From NCBI RefSeq assembly GCF_006716885.1, contig NZ_VFPU01000001.1, forward strand, positions 2,046,001 through 2,110,000: 64,000 bases of DNA, written 5' to 3'. The stretch is from Ornithinimicrobium humiphilum. Its GTDB lineage: Bacteria; Actinomycetota; Actinomycetes; Actinomycetales; Dermatophilaceae. Numbering within the stretch: the stretch's first letter is position 1; each line of letters opens with the position of its first letter. Below the pieces are notes generated by a model. It made no database searches, was not told the origin of the DNA, and saw only the letters and a program-made list of their open reading frames with translations. The position numbers and the translations under genes were made by a program. Positions 1 through 9,824 of the stretch are shown here, one piece after another.

Positions 1-820
1 GCGCCGCGCGCATCGCGGCGACCGGGCCATTGTGCCCGGTCATCAGCTCGACCTGACGGACCGCCTGGTGCAGGAGCATGCCCGTGCCGCGGGCGACCGG
101 GAGGCCCTCGCCCCCCGCGGCCTCGCGGACCGCGGTCGCGAACCGGCTGGGCCAGGGGCGGTAGACGACGTCCATGACGACGGGCGTCACGGCATCGGGG
201 GGCGCGAGGACCGGGCCGGGCTCCGCGGTCGGCGGCAGGGTGCTCACGACGACCTGGCTCTCGGCGCCGTCGAGCACGAGCGGGTCGGTGAGGAGGGGGA
301 CGACACGGGTCCTCAGACCGAGCTGCCCAGCCAGGGCGGCGGTCCCGGGCCGCAGGTCGCCGCGCACCCGGAAGGTCACCTCCTGCACGCCCAGCTCCGA
401 GAGGGCGACGAGCGTCGAGCGGGCGGTCGCGCCCCCGCCGAGCACGGTGGCGGACCGGGGCGCGAGCGCCCCGGCCTCGGTGAGCGCCTGCACGACGCCG
501 TGGACGTCGGTGTTGTCCGCCAGCCAGCCCCCGTCGCGGCGCACCAGGGTGTTGGCCGCGCCGGCCAGCCGGGCGGCCGGGCCGACCTCGGTGCCGAGCG
601 CGAGCGCCTCCTCCTTGAGCGGCATGGTCACCGCCAGCCCGACCCACCCGGGGCCGAGCTGCTCGACGTAGGACCGGAGCCCGCCGGCCGGCACCTCCTG
701 CGCGGTGAACGTCCACCCGTCCAGCCCGAGCGCCGCGTAGGCGGCGCCGTGCAGGAGCGGCGAGAGGCTGTGCGAGATCGGCGAGCCGACCACGCCCGCC
801 CGCCGCGGCCCGCTCAGCAC
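1..820 (-). CDS. aroE: Shikimate dehydrogenase AroE (3' end cut by window edge)
   Basis: This enzyme reduces 3-dehydroshikimate to shikimate with NADPH in the cytosolic aromatic amino acid pathway. About 273 residues are visible, close to the full family length, so only the C-terminus is missing. The N-terminus has the substrate-binding motif GSPISHSLSPLLHGAA. It is followed by VTMPLKEEAL with the catalytic lysine, ADNTDVHG, and a glycine-rich NADP loop VLGGGATARST. The GTG start overlaps the mltG stop (GTGCTGA), so the gene is probably translationally coupled as the last member of alaS-ruvX-mltG-aroE. This gene order is common in actinobacteria. The frame is open to the window edge, so the true stop cannot be seen. 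Confidence 0.94.
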   Translation of the reverse strand, partial: MLSGPRRAGVVGSPISHSLSPLLHGAAYAALGLDGWTFTAQEVPAGGLRSYVEQLGPGWVGLAVTMPLKEEALALGTEVGPAARLAGAANTLVRRDGGWLADNTDVHGVVQALTEAGALAPRSATVLGGGATARSTLVALSELGVQEVTFRVRGDLRPGTAALAGQLGLRTRVVPLLTDPLVLDGAESQVVVSTLPPTAEPGPVLAPPDAVTPVVMDVVYRPWPSRFATAVREAAGGEGLPVARGTGMLLHQAVRQVELMTGHNGPVAAMRAA

Positions 821-2061
821 TGGTCGGGGTTGTTCGCGCACCACTGCTGGAAGAGCGCGACGTTCTCCTGGTGGGCCGCGTAGTCGTCGGCGAACCGGGT
901 CTCGCCGGTGGACGGGTCGACCGTGACGAAGTAGAGCCAGTTGCCGGGCTCGGGGTTCATCGCGGCGCGGATCGCCTCCTCGCCCGGGCTGTTGATCGGC
1001 CCGACGGGCAGGCCCGCGTAGAGGTAGGTGTTGTGCTTGTCCTCGTTGGCCCGCTGCTGGTCGGTCGTGCCCGCCAGGCCGCGCTCCTGGTAGATGAAGT
1101 GGACCGTGGAGTCCATCTGCAGGTAGCCGTTGGTCTCCGGGTTGGGCTGGAGGCGGTTCTCGACGACGCGGGCGATCTTGGGCAGGTCCTCGGAGAACAT
1201 GCCCTCGCCCTGGACGATGCTGGCCTTGATGATGACGTCGCGCAGCTCGTCCTCGGGGACCCCGATCTGGGCGTAGCGCTGCTTGGCGAGGTCGACCATC
1301 GCCTTGAGCTGCTCCTCGGGCGTCGACTCGGTGTCGAACTCGTAGGTGCTCGGGAACAGGAAGCCCTCGAGGTCGCCCTCGGCGGCCTCGGGCAGGCCCA
1401 GGGTGGAGACGTCGACGGCCTCGTAGTCGGCCACCTCGTGGCCGGTCGCCTCGGCGAGGATCGCGAAGGTCTCGGAGACCCACAGCCCCTCGCGGATCGT
1501 GACGCCGTTGATGTTGCGGTAGTTGCCGTCGAGCAGGCGCGCGAGCGCCGCCTGGGAGCTCATCTTGCTCGCCATCCGGTAGGTGCCTGGCTGGATGGAC
1601 CCGGACCGTGGGTCGGCCTGCAGGGCCGCCGTGAAGGCGGCGGAGGACGCCACGACGTCCTCGGCGGCCAGGATCTGGGCGATCTGACCGCCACCGGCGC
1701 CCTGGGGGATCTCGACGAGGATCTCGCCGGTGCCGGCGCCCTCGTAGTCCTGGGGGGCCTCCTCGCCGAAGGAGATGCTGGGGAGCATGTCGCTCACCCA
1801 GCCGAAGGTGTAGATGGACGCGGTGACCACGATCGCCCCGGCGAGCACCAGGGCCACGACCGTGCCGATCGGGTTGCGGCGGCGCCGGCGGCGCGGACGG
1901 AACTGCGGCACCTCGGGCTCGACGGGGTCGAGCACGTCGGAGGCCAGGGACTCGTCGTGCTCGACGTCGCGGCGCAGCCCGAGGACGTCGCCGTCGAAGA
2001 CGGGGCGCGACCTGTCACGGACGTCGTGCTCGTCCCAGTCCTCGTGCGGAGGCTGACTCAT
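814..2061 (-). CDS. mltG: Endolytic murein transglycosylase MltG (YceG-like)
   Basis: This is a membrane-anchored lytic transglycosylase that cleaves nascent glycan strands and is thought to release them from the synthase. The 415 residues start with about 65 charged cytoplasmic residues. One transmembrane helix follows (about residues 65-88, NPIGTVVALVLAGAIVVTAS), then an extracytoplasmic YceG domain. The domain shows ASIVQGEG with the conserved acidic residue, the substrate-groove motif LQMDSTVHFIY, and NTYLYAGLPVGPINSPG near the C-terminus. The long acidic and arginine-rich cytoplasmic tail is typical of actinobacterial members. The gene lies between ruvX (9-nt gap) and aroE (overlap), as in mycobacteria. 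Confidence 0.95.
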   Translation of the reverse strand: MSQPPHEDWDEHDVRDRSRPVFDGDVLGLRRDVEHDESLASDVLDPVEPEVPQFRPRRRRRRNPIGTVVALVLAGAIVVTASIYTFGWVSDMLPSISFGEEAPQDYEGAGTGEILVEIPQGAGGGQIAQILAAEDVVASSAAFTAALQADPRSGSIQPGTYRMASKMSSQAALARLLDGNYRNINGVTIREGLWVSETFAILAEATGHEVADYEAVDVSTLGLPEAAEGDLEGFLFPSTYEFDTESTPEEQLKAMVDLAKQRYAQIGVPEDELRDVIIKASIVQGEGMFSEDLPKIARVVENRLQPNPETNGYLQMDSTVHFIYQERGLAGTTDQQRANEDKHNTYLYAGLPVGPINSPGEEAIRAAMNPEPGNWLYFVTVDPSTGETRFADDYAAHQENVALFQQWCANNPDQC

Positions 2062-2070
2062 GGGTGTCCT

Positions 2071-2589
2071 TTACGTCGGTCCGGACCGCCGGGCCCGGGG
2101 CTTGCGCGCCCGCAGGGGGACGCCGACCGGTCGGCCGGCGTTTCGGGCGTCGAGCGCCGCCTGGAGGATGAGGACCGCTGCGGCCTGGTCGACGACGCTC
2201 CGCTGGTCACGGCCCCGCACCCCGCTGCGGCGCAGGTTGCGGTGCGCGTCCACGGTGGTGAGGCGCTCGTCCCACAGGCGCACCGGCACCTCCACGCGCC
2301 GCTGCAGGGAGTCAGCGTAGTGCCGGGCACGCTGCGCGGCCAATCCTTCCGCCCCGGACAACGAGCGGGGCAGGCCCACGACGACCGCGACGGCGCCCCG
2401 GGAGAGCACCTCCGCGGCGATCTCGTCGAGGTCCGCACCCCCCTCGTGGTCGCGGGGCAGGGTCGCGACGGGATGGGCCAGGAGCCCGACGGGGTCGCTC
2501 GCGGCGAGGCCGACGCGGGCCTCGCCCACGTCGACCCCGAGCAGCACGCCGCTGCCCGCCGCGTCCCCGCCGGGTCCTGGTCCGGTCAC
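2071..2589 (-). CDS. ruvX: Putative Holliday junction resolvase / pre-16S rRNA nuclease RuvX (YqgF)
   Basis: This is an RNase H-fold nuclease of the YqgF family. It is essential in several bacteria and is linked to pre-16S rRNA 5'-end maturation. The 172-residue protein has the first catalytic aspartate in [17 protein letters not shown]. It also has [11 protein letters not shown], the second acidic site in [12 protein letters not shown], and the last in [14 protein letters not shown]. The GTG start was chosen because it makes a GTGA overlap with the alaS stop and gives a family-length protein. The same frame stays open further upstream inside alaS, but that stretch is antisense-like low complexity. 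The C-terminal RARKPRARR tail is basic. Confidence 0.93.
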   Translation of the reverse strand: MTGPGPGGDAAGSGVLLGVDVGEARVGLAASDPVGLLAHPVATLPRDHEGGADLDEIAAEVLSRGAVAVVVGLPRSLSGAEGLAAQRARHYADSLQRRVEVPVRLWDERLTTVDAHRNLRRSGVRGRDQRSVVDQAAAVLILQAALDARNAGRPVGVPLRARKPRARRSGPT

Positions 2590-5276
2590 GCCGTGAGCGC
2601 GTCCTCGACCCGACGCAGCGCGTCCGCGGTGCGCGTCGGGTCCTGACCGCCGCCCTGGGCGAGGTCGTCCTTGCCGCCACCGCCGCCGCCGAGGGTCTGC
2701 GCGGCCACCTTGACCAGGGCACCAGCGCGGATGCCCCGCTCCCGGGCCGCCTCGTTGGTCGCGACCGCGACGCTGGGGCGGCCCGAGGCGACGCCGGTGA
2801 GCGCCACCACGACGGGCCGGTCGTTGCCGAGACGGCCCCGCAGGTCGGTGACCAGACGGCGCAGGTCGTCGCCGGAGGCGCCGTCGCCGAGGTCGTGGCC
2901 GAGGAAGGTCACGCCGGCCACGTCGCGCGCCTGGTCGGTGAGCCCCTTCGCCGCCGCGAGGACCTGCTGCGCCTTGGCGCGGGCGATCTCGCGCTCGGCG
3001 TCCTTGAGCCGCGCGATGAGCTGGGCGACGCGGTCGGGGACCTCGTCCGGGCGGACCTTGAGGGTGTCGGTCAGCTGGTTGACGATCACCGTCTCGCGCG
3101 CCAGGTGCTGGTAGGCGTCGGCGCCGACGAGGGCCTCGACACGTCGCACGCCGGAGCCGATCGAGGCCTCGCCCATGATCTTGACCAGGGACAGCTGCGC
3201 GGAGTTGAGCACGTGCGTGCCACCGCACAGCTCCAGCGACCACGGGCCGCCGACGGAGACCACGCGCACGATGTCGGGGTAGCGCTCGCCGAAGAGGGCC
3301 ATGGCGCCCATCTCGCGGGCCTCGGCCAGCGGCATCTCGGCCGCGCTGACCTGCAGGTCGTCCATCAGGCGCTCGTTGATGCGGGCCTCGACCGCGGCCA
3401 GCTCGTCCGGGGACAGGCCACGGGTGGCGCGGAAGTCGAAGCGCAGCCGGCCCGGCGCGTTCTCCGAGCCCGCCTGGGTCGCGGTGTCACCGAGCGTCTC
3501 GCGGAGCACCTTGTGCACGATGTGCGTCGCGGTGTGCGCCCGGGACACGGACGCGCGCCGCAGCGTGTCGATCTCGGCCGTGGCGGTCTGACCGACGGCC
3601 AGCTCGCCCTCGAGCAGCGTCCCGCGGTGGACGATGAGGCCCGGGATCGGGCGCTGGACGTCGGTGACCTGGACCACGGCGCCGGAGTCGAGCCGGATGA
3701 GGCCGTGGTCGGGCAGCTGACCACCGGCCTCGGCGTAGAACGGGGTCTGGGCGAGCACCAGCTCGACCTCTGCACCGGTCTCGGCCTGCTCCGGGGCGAG
3801 CGCGAGGCGGTCCACCTCGTGACCGTCGGCCAGGAGCCCGACGACGGGCGCGTCGCCGCGCATCTGCTCGTAGCCGGTGAACTCGACCGAGCGACCGAGG
3901 CGGTCGGCCAGGGCGCGGTAGGCGCCGGTGCCGCCGTGGCCGGCCTTCTTCGACTTCGCGTCGGCCTTGGCCCGCTGGCGCTGCTCGGTCATGAGGGCGC
4001 GGAAGCCCGCCTCGTCGACCTCCAGGCCCTGCTCGGAGGCCATCTCCAGGGTCAGGTCGATCGGGAAGCCGTAGGTGTCGTGCAGCTGGAAGGCCTCGGC
4101 GCCGCCGAGCGTGGTGGAGCCGGACTCCTTGGCCTTGCGCACCGCGGTGTCGAGGATGGTCGTCCCGCTGGCCAGGGTGCGGCGGAAGGCCTCCTCCTCG
4201 GCGTAGGCGGTCTCGCTGATGCGCGACCAGTCGCGGGCCAGCTCGGGGTAGGAGGTGCTCATCACGTCACGGCTGACGGGCAGCAGCTCGGGCAGCGCGG
4301 CGTCGTGGACGCCCAGCAGGCGCATCGAGCGGACCGCGCGGCGCAGCAGCCGGCGCAGCACGTAGCCGCGGCCCTCGTTGCCGGGGGTGACGCCGTCACC
4401 CATGAGCATCAGGCCGGAGCGCACGTGGTCGGCGACCACGCGGAAGCGGACGTCGTCCTCGCCGTCGGCGCCGTAGGAGCGGCCGGAGAGCTCCTCGGCG
4501 CGCTCGATGACGGGGTAGACCTCGTCGATCTCGTAGAGGTTGTCGACGCCCTGCAGCAGGTAGGCGACGCGCTCGAGCCCCATACCCGTGTCGATGTTCT
4601 TGCGCGGCAGCTCGCCCGCGATGTCGAAGTCGACCTTGGAGCGGACCGCGGAGAGCTCCTCCTGCATGAAGACGAGGTTCCAGATCTCCAGGAAGCGGTC
4701 CTCGTCGACGACCGGGCCACCGTCGGGGCCGTGCTCGGGGCCACGGTCGACGTAGATCTCGCTGCACGGACCGCCCGGCCCCGGGACACCCATGTGCCAG
4801 TAGTTGTCGGCCAGGCCGCGGCGCTGGATGCGCTCCTGCGGGAGCCCGGCGATGCGGTGCCACAGGTCGGCGGCCTCGTCGTCACCATCGAGCACGGTCA
4901 CCCAGATCGAGTCCGGGTCGAAGCCGAGGTAGCCGTCGGCCTGCGAGCCGGTGACCAGCTCCCAGGCGTGGCTGATCGCCCCCTCCTTGAAGTAGTCGCC
5001 GAAGGAGAAGTTGCCGTTCATCTGGAAGAACGTGCCGTGGCGGGTGGTCTTGCCGACCTCCTCGATGTCGAGGGTGCGCACGCACTTCTGCACGCTGGTG
5101 GCGCGCGGCCACGGGGGCGTCTGCTGCCCCAGGAAGTAGGGCTTGAACTGGACCATCCCGGCGTTGACGAACAGCAGGTTGGGGTCGTCGTAGACGAGCG
5201 GCGCGCTCGGCACCACCGCGTGGCCCTTGCTCTCGAAGAACCTCAGCCAGCGACGGCGGATCTCGGCGGTTTCCAT
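2586..5276 (-). CDS. alaS: Alanyl-tRNA synthetase
   Basis: This class II synthetase charges tRNA-Ala and edits mischarged Ser/Gly. Its 896 residues are full length. The N-terminal catalytic core begins [19 protein letters not shown], and the editing domain follows. The editing-site zinc ligands are HTATHIVH and CGGTHV. The C-terminal C-Ala region ends in a Gly-rich [15 protein letters not shown] motif. An AGGAGACC ribosome-binding site precedes the ATG. It heads the alaS-ruvX-mltG-aroE run, and a TAGAGT -10-like box lies about 33 nt upstream. No T-box is seen in its short leader. Confidence 0.98.
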   Translation of the reverse strand: METAEIRRRWLRFFESKGHAVVPSAPLVYDDPNLLFVNAGMVQFKPYFLGQQTPPWPRATSVQKCVRTLDIEEVGKTTRHGTFFQMNGNFSFGDYFKEGAISHAWELVTGSQADGYLGFDPDSIWVTVLDGDDEAADLWHRIAGLPQERIQRRGLADNYWHMGVPGPGGPCSEIYVDRGPEHGPDGGPVVDEDRFLEIWNLVFMQEELSAVRSKVDFDIAGELPRKNIDTGMGLERVAYLLQGVDNLYEIDEVYPVIERAEELSGRSYGADGEDDVRFRVVADHVRSGLMLMGDGVTPGNEGRGYVLRRLLRRAVRSMRLLGVHDAALPELLPVSRDVMSTSYPELARDWSRISETAYAEEEAFRRTLASGTTILDTAVRKAKESGSTTLGGAEAFQLHDTYGFPIDLTLEMASEQGLEVDEAGFRALMTEQRQRAKADAKSKKAGHGGTGAYRALADRLGRSVEFTGYEQMRGDAPVVGLLADGHEVDRLALAPEQAETGAEVELVLAQTPFYAEAGGQLPDHGLIRLDSGAVVQVTDVQRPIPGLIVHRGTLLEGELAVGQTATAEIDTLRRASVSRAHTATHIVHKVLRETLGDTATQAGSENAPGRLRFDFRATRGLSPDELAAVEARINERLMDDLQVSAAEMPLAEAREMGAMALFGERYPDIVRVVSVGGPWSLELCGGTHVLNSAQLSLVKIMGEASIGSGVRRVEALVGADAYQHLARETVIVNQLTDTLKVRPDEVPDRVAQLIARLKDAEREIARAKAQQVLAAAKGLTDQARDVAGVTFLGHDLGDGASGDDLRRLVTDLRGRLGNDRPVVVALTGVASGRPSVAVATNEAARERGIRAGALVKVAAQTLGGGGGGKDDLAQGGGQDPTRTADALRRVEDALTA

Positions 5277-5308
5277 GGTCTCCTCACGGGGTGCAGACGG
5301 ACCTGCCT

Positions 5309-5314
5309 ACTCTA
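5309..5314 (-). promoter_or_regulatory. Candidate -10 box for alaS operon
   Basis: TAGAGT reads towards alaS from the short gap below rarA. It resembles the other -10 boxes of this window (TAGACT, TAGCCT, TAGAAT). No clear -35 was recognised. The call rests on position and similarity only. Confidence 0.4.
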
Positions 5315-5366
5315 GCCGCCACGTCTGGACGTCCCCTGGCCCGACCGCCCCGGGGCGTGGCGCCGC

Positions 5367-6752
5367 TCAGCGGCCGCGGATGATGCGGCGCAGCTCGCGC
5401 CAGCGGGAGCCGAGCCGCTCCTCCCACCCGCGACCGGTCGGGTGGTAGTAGTCGACGTCGGCCTCGGCGAGGTCGTCAGGGAGGAACTGCTGCGGGCCGA
5501 CGCCGGCGGGCTCGTCGTGGGTGTAGCGGTAGCCCTTGCCGTGCCCCAGTCGCTCGGCACCGGCGTAGCCGCTCCCCCGGAGGTGGGCGGGCACCGGCCC
5601 GCCCCGGCCGGCCCGGACGTCGGCGATGGCGGCGTTGATCGCGGCGTAGGCGGCGTTGGACTTGGGCGCGAGGGCGTTGTGGATGACCGCCTGCGCCAGG
5701 ATGATCCGCGCCTCGGGCATCCCGATCTGGGCGACGGCGTGCAGCGCCGCCACCGCGGTCTGCAGGGCCGACGGGTCCCCCAGGCCGACGTCCTCGCTGG
5801 CGGCGATGACGATGCGCCGCGCGATGAAGCGCGGGTCCTCCCCCGCCTCCAGCTGCCGGGCGAGGTAGTGCAGGGCGGCGTCGACGTCGGAGCCCCGCAT
5901 GGACTTGATGAAGGCGCTGGCGACGTCGTAGTGCTGGTCCCCCGCCCGGTCGTAGCGGACCGCGGCGTGCGCCATCGCCTGCTCGACCGTGGCGAGCGTG
6001 ATCGCGGCCAGCTGGTCCTCCCGGCCCGCGGGACGCTCGTCGGCGGCCACCCCGGCGGCGGCCTCCAGGGTCGTGAGGGCCCGGCGCGCGTCGCCGCCGG
6101 CCATCCGCACGAGGTGGTCGAGCGCGTCGTCGTCGAGGGTGAACCCCCCGTCCAGACCGCGCTCGTCGGCGAGCGCGCGGCGGATGACGCCGCGGACCTG
6201 GTCGTCGTCCAGCGGCCCGAGACGCACCAGCACCGAGCGGGACAGCAGCGGGGCGATCACCGAGAACGAGGGGTTCTCGGTCGTCGCCGCCACCAGGATG
6301 ACGAGCCGGTTCTCGACGCCCGGCAGCAGGGCGTCCTGCTGCGCCTTGGTGAACCGGTGGATCTCGTCGAGGAAGAGCACCGTCTGGCGTCCGTGCAGCG
6401 AGCGTTCCTGCATCGCCTGGTCCATCACCTGCCGGACGTCCTTGACACCGGCCGTGACGGCGGACAGCTCCACGAAGCGGCGGTCGGCCGCGGTCGCCAC
6501 GAGATGGGCCAGGGTGGTCTTGCCGGTGCCGGGCGGCCCCCAGAGGATCGCCGACAGCGGGCCCGCGAGCCCGCCCGCGCCCTCGATGAGGCGGCGCATC
6601 GGCGAGCCGGGGCGCAGGACGTCCTCCTGGCCGGCCACCTCCTCCAGGGTGCGCGGACGCATGCGGACGGCCAGCGGAGGGCGCAGGTCGCCGGCACGCT
6701 CCGGCCCGCCCGCCGCCGCGCTGAAGAGGTCCGATCCACTGCTCGCCGACAC
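5367..6752 (-). CDS. rarA: Replication-associated recombination protein RarA (MgsA)
   Basis: This AAA+ ATPase is related to clamp loaders and RuvB and acts at stalled replication forks. The 461 residues contain Walker A GPPGTGKT (residues 72-79), Walker [10 protein letters not shown], the sensor segment [12 protein letters not shown], and the C-terminal MgsA tetramerisation domain with [19 protein letters not shown]. The GTG start lies 6 nt after a TAGCCT box, suggesting a leaderless mRNA. The gene lies directly upstream of alaS on the same strand, a common actinobacterial arrangement. Confidence 0.96.
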   Translation of the reverse strand: MSASSGSDLFSAAAGGPERAGDLRPPLAVRMRPRTLEEVAGQEDVLRPGSPMRRLIEGAGGLAGPLSAILWGPPGTGKTTLAHLVATAADRRFVELSAVTAGVKDVRQVMDQAMQERSLHGRQTVLFLDEIHRFTKAQQDALLPGVENRLVILVAATTENPSFSVIAPLLSRSVLVRLGPLDDDQVRGVIRRALADERGLDGGFTLDDDALDHLVRMAGGDARRALTTLEAAAGVAADERPAGREDQLAAITLATVEQAMAHAAVRYDRAGDQHYDVASAFIKSMRGSDVDAALHYLARQLEAGEDPRFIARRIVIAASEDVGLGDPSALQTAVAALHAVAQIGMPEARIILAQAVIHNALAPKSNAAYAAINAAIADVRAGRGGPVPAHLRGSGYAGAERLGHGKGYRYTHDEPAGVGPQQFLPDDLAEADVDYYHPTGRGWEERLGSRWRELRRIIRGR

Positions 6753-6758
6753 CCTGGC

Positions 6759-6764
6759 AGGCTA
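6759..6764 (-). promoter_or_regulatory. Candidate -10 box (leaderless) for rarA
   Basis: TAGCCT ends 6 nt before the rarA GTG, so the expected transcription start falls on or next to the start codon. No ribosome-binding site is present, which fits leaderless translation. Confidence 0.5.
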
Positions 6765-6823
6765 CCCGCGGGCACCGCCGTCCCCGACCCGTACCCGCAC
6801 GGGGCGGTGCGCCGGACCGCGGA

Positions 6824-6829
6824 TAGCCT
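6824..6829 (+). promoter_or_regulatory. Candidate -10 box for the GNAT gene
   Basis: TAGCCT in the divergent rarA/GNAT gap points rightwards. It sits about 29 nt upstream of the GTG, leaving room for a short leader with the GGAAGG ribosome-binding site. Confidence 0.4.
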
Positions 6830-6858
6830 GCTGCCCTCCCCACCCACGGAAGGCCGAC

Positions 6859-7668
6859 GTGAGCGAACCCGTGCCCGTCTCCCGCGCAGAGCTGCTGGAG
6901 CTCTCCGGCGGCGATCCCTGGGCGCGCTGGGCGCTGCCCGACCCGCTCGCCGGGGCGGCCCTCGTCGTCGCGGACGTGGCGCTCGTCGAGCGGGGCGGTC
7001 CGCGCCCGGGACTGTGGGTCGCGCCGCTGCGCCCGGGCCTGCCCGCGGGGGCGGTGCCGGAGGGCCCGGCCCTCACGGCCGAGGCCGCGCGAGTGGCGAC
7101 GGCGTTGCGGCTGGTCCGCGAGGGCCTGTTCCCCGCCGCGCGCCCCGGAGCCTCGATCTCCGCGCCGGCCGAGCACGCGGGGACGGCTCGCGCGGTCCTG
7201 CCGCTCTCCGAGGAGGGCGGGGACTGGGACTGGATGTGGACCGAGGCCGCGCCGCCGCCCGAGTCCCGGGAGCGGCTGCTGGTCGAGCTGGACGACCGGG
7301 CCGACGCCGAGGAGCTGCGGGCCTTCGCGCACGCCCACAACCCGCGCGTATGGACGCGGATCGGCGAGGGCGAGGTCGTCCGCTGGGTCGGGGTGCGTGA
7401 CGTCGCAGGAGGCCTGGTCGCCGTGGGCGGGGCCGAGCGGGAGGCCTCGGGCGCCCCGCACCTGGCGGGGATCCTCACCGCCGTGCCCGCCCGGGGGCAG
7501 GGCTGGGGCCGGGTGGTCTCGTCCGCGCTCACCCGGGAGGCGCTGCGGGAGCACGGGGTGTGCACCCTGGGGATGTTCCGCGACAACGACCGGGCGCGGC
7601 GTCTCTACCGCGGCCTCGGTTACCGCACCGCCCGCCGCTGGTTCTCCCGGCGGCTGGCCGGGAGCTGA
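6859..7668 (+). CDS. GNAT-family N-acetyltransferase
   Basis: The protein has 269 residues. The C-terminal half (about 150-265) carries a GNAT acetyl-CoA fold. The P-loop-like segment is AVPARGQGWGRVVSSALTREAL. The typical tail is TLGMFRDNDRARRLYRGLGY. The N-terminal half resembles a degenerate second GNAT domain. The substrate cannot be read from the sequence. The GTG start was chosen for the GGAAGG ribosome-binding site 5 nt upstream. The frame is open further left, but that part lies antisense to rarA. The gene stands alone on the plus strand and ends at a hairpin shared with aspS. Confidence 0.82.
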   Translation: MSEPVPVSRAELLELSGGDPWARWALPDPLAGAALVVADVALVERGGPRPGLWVAPLRPGLPAGAVPEGPALTAEAARVATALRLVREGLFPAARPGASISAPAEHAGTARAVLPLSEEGGDWDWMWTEAAPPPESRERLLVELDDRADAEELRAFAHAHNPRVWTRIGEGEVVRWVGVRDVAGGLVAVGGAEREASGAPHLAGILTAVPARGQGWGRVVSSALTREALREHGVCTLGMFRDNDRARRLYRGLGYRTARRWFSRRLAGS

Positions 7669-7670
7669 CG

Positions 7671-7702
7671 CGGGCCGCCCCCTCCGGAGAGGGGACGGCC
7701 CG
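7671..7702. terminator. Bidirectional hairpin between GNAT gene and aspS
   Basis: A GC-rich stem with arms CGGGCCG and CGGCCCG, plus an inner CCCCTCC/GGAGAGGGG pairing, fills the convergent gap. It lacks a clear T run on either side, as many actinobacterial terminators do. Confidence 0.6.
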
Positions 7703-7716
7703 GGTGGTCAGGCGGT

Positions 7717-9528
7717 TCAGCCCTGGGCGGCCTGCTCGGCCTTCTCCCCCTTGGGCTCCGGGACGGCGTCCACGCCGGCCTCCTTGCGCTGCTCCGGGGT
7801 GATCGGGGCGGGCGCCTCGGTGAGCGGGTCGAAGCCGCCACCGGACTTGGGGAAGGCGATGACGTCGCGGATCGAGTCGGTGCCGGCGAGCAGCGCCACG
7901 ATCCGGTCCCAGCCGAAGGCGATCCCGCCGTGCGGCGGGGCGCCGTACTTGAACGCCTCCAGCAGGAAGCCGAACTTCTCCTCGGCCTGCTCCTGGTCCA
8001 GGCCCATGATCGCGAAGACGCGCTCCTGGACGTCCCGGCGGTGGATACGGATCGACCCGCCACCGATCTCGTTGCCGTTGCAGACGAGGTCGTAGGCGTA
8101 GGCGAGGGCCGCACCCGGGTCGGACTCGAGGGTGTCGAGGTACTCCGCCTTGGGCGAGGTGAAGGCGTGGTGCACGGCCGTCCAGGCACCGGCACCGACG
8201 GCGACGTCACCGGCCTCGACCGCGTCGGACGCCGGCTCGAAGAGGGGCGCGTCGACCACCCACAGGAAGCTCCAGGCGTCCTCGTCGATGAGCTCGCAGC
8301 GACGGCCGATCTCCAGGCGGGCGGCGCCGAGCAGCGCGCGCGAGGCCTTGGTGGGGCCGGCGGCGAAGAAGACCGCGTCGCCCGGGGCGGCGCCGACGTG
8401 CGCGGCCAGGCCGGCACGCTCCGCGTCCGAGAGGTTCTTGGCGACCGGGCCGCCGAGCTCGCCGTCCTCGCCGACCGTGACGTAGGCCAGGCCCTTGGCG
8501 CCGCGCTGGCGGGCCCACTCCTGCCAGGCGTCGAACTGCCGGCGCGGCTGCGAGCCGCCGCCGGGCATGACGACCGCGCCGACGTAGTCCGCCTGGAACA
8601 CCCGGAACGGGGTCTCGGCGAAGTAGTCGGTGCACTCGGTGATCTCGAGGTCGAAGCGCAGGTCGGGCTTGTCGCTGCCGTAGCGGCGCATCGCCTCGGC
8701 GTAGGACATCCGCGGGAACGGCGTGGTCAGCTCGATGCCTCGCACGGCCCACACCGCCTTGGCGATGGCCTCGCCGAGCTCGATGACGTCGTCCTGCTCG
8801 ACGAAGCTCATCTCGATGTCGAGCTGGGTGAACTCCGGCTGCCGGTCGGCGCGGAAGTCCTCGTCGCGGTAGCAGCGCGCGATCTGGTAGTAGCGCTCCA
8901 TGCCGGCGACCATGAGCAGCTGCTTGAACAGCTGCGGGCTCTGCGGCAGGGCGTACCAGCTGCCCGGCTGCAGGCGGGCCGGCACGAGGAAGTCACGGGC
9001 GCCCTCCGGGGTGGACCGGGTCAGCGTCGGGGTCTCGATCTCGACGAAGTTGCGCGCGTTGAGCAGGTCGCGGGCCGCGGCGTTGACCTGCGAGCGCAGC
9101 CGCAGGTTCTGCCCCACGGCGTTGGCGCCCGGACGGCGCAGGTCGAGGTAGCGGTGGCGCAGGCGCGCCTCCTCCCCGACGTTGACGCGCTCGTCGATCT
9201 GGAACGGCAGCGGCGCGGCCTCGCTGAGCACCTCGATGTCGGAGGCGACGACGTCGATCGCGCCGGTCGGCAGGTCGGGGTTGACGTCCTTCTCCGCGCG
9301 GGCGGTGACCTCGCCGACCACCTTGACGCAGTACTCGCTGCGCAGGTCGTGGGCGGTGCCGGTGAGCACCTCGTCGCGGGCGACGACCTGGACGACACCG
9401 CTGGCGTCGCGCAGGTCGATGAAGGCGACGCCGCCGTGGTCGCGGCGACGGGCGACCCAGCCGGTCAGGGTCACGGTGGTGCCGACGTGCTCAGGACGCA
9501 GCGTGCCGGCCTCGTGGGTGCGAAGCAT
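7717..9528 (-). CDS. aspS: Aspartyl-tRNA synthetase
   Basis: This class IIb synthetase charges tRNA-Asp (or tRNA-Asp/Asn if non-discriminating, which cannot be decided here). The 603 residues comprise an N-terminal OB anticodon-binding fold ([17 protein letters not shown]). The catalytic domain includes the aspartate-site region [15 protein letters not shown] and the [19 protein letters not shown] motif 2, and carries a bacterial GAD insertion. The C-terminal [15 protein letters not shown] is motif 3. The ATG has a strong AGAGGAGAAG ribosome-binding site. The open frame continues upstream into the leader, but this start matches the family N-terminus. Expression is probably controlled by the T-box leader just upstream. 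Confidence 0.97.
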   Translation of the reverse strand: MLRTHEAGTLRPEHVGTTVTLTGWVARRRDHGGVAFIDLRDASGVVQVVARDEVLTGTAHDLRSEYCVKVVGEVTARAEKDVNPDLPTGAIDVVASDIEVLSEAAPLPFQIDERVNVGEEARLRHRYLDLRRPGANAVGQNLRLRSQVNAAARDLLNARNFVEIETPTLTRSTPEGARDFLVPARLQPGSWYALPQSPQLFKQLLMVAGMERYYQIARCYRDEDFRADRQPEFTQLDIEMSFVEQDDVIELGEAIAKAVWAVRGIELTTPFPRMSYAEAMRRYGSDKPDLRFDLEITECTDYFAETPFRVFQADYVGAVVMPGGGSQPRRQFDAWQEWARQRGAKGLAYVTVGEDGELGGPVAKNLSDAERAGLAAHVGAAPGDAVFFAAGPTKASRALLGAARLEIGRRCELIDEDAWSFLWVVDAPLFEPASDAVEAGDVAVGAGAWTAVHHAFTSPKAEYLDTLESDPGAALAYAYDLVCNGNEIGGGSIRIHRRDVQERVFAIMGLDQEQAEEKFGFLLEAFKYGAPPHGGIAFGWDRIVALLAGTDSIRDVIAFPKSGGGFDPLTEAPAPITPEQRKEAGVDAVPEPKGEKAEQAAQG

Positions 9529-9746
9529 CTCTTCTCCTCTCGGGTCGCGGGCGACGGAGGGGAGGACCTCCGCCGTCGACGACGGGAAAGCCCGGGAGGT
9601 GTGGGCGGGGGCCAGGTCGCGGTGCCACCACACCTTCGCCAGGAGAAGTCCTGGCCTCTCGTCGGTACGCCGCACGCGCGGTGCCCGGGCGGACCGGCCG
9701 GTCGGCCGTGGTCCAGGCGGGTCGTCACTCCGCCCCCGCGCACGAG
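9529..9746 (-). ncRNA. T-box riboswitch in the aspS leader
   Basis: On the minus strand the leader carries the T-box signature GAAGGTGTGGTGGCACCGCG (9637-9618). Its UGGC bulge would pair with the GCCA end of a tRNA whose discriminator base is G, as in tRNA-Asp. A perfect 7-bp stem III with a CUUC loop (GCCAGGA/TCCTGGC, 9655-9638) precedes it, as in known T-boxes. Further upstream, GGCGG/CCGCC (9734-9716) closes a loop AGTGACGAC that contains GAC, the Asp codon and likely specifier. No U-run terminator follows. CTCC-rich segments before the GAGGAG ribosome-binding site suggest translational control. The signature is seen directly; the specifier choice and mode of control are inference. Confidence 0.85.
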
Positions 9747-9751
9747 GATCA

Positions 9752-9757
9752 AGTCTA
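9752..9757 (-). promoter_or_regulatory. Candidate -10 box for the aspS T-box leader
   Basis: TAGACT reads towards aspS and would start the transcript a few nt before the first T-box stem. Confidence 0.5.
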
Positions 9758-9824
9758 CGACCCCGGCGGTGCGGTCTCCACACGCTTCCCCGGGGTATGC
9801 CGTGCCAGCACCCCGGCCCCGGGG

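Noticed and set aside
2590..3243. N-terminal extension of ruvX
   Set aside because: The extension lies inside alaS, in another frame, and is Arg/Gly/Pro-rich without similarity. The GTG overlap start gives the family length.
5277..5366. T-box before alaS, and likewise before tyrS and pheS
   Set aside because: The leaders are too short and lack the GGTGGNACCGCG core seen before aspS.
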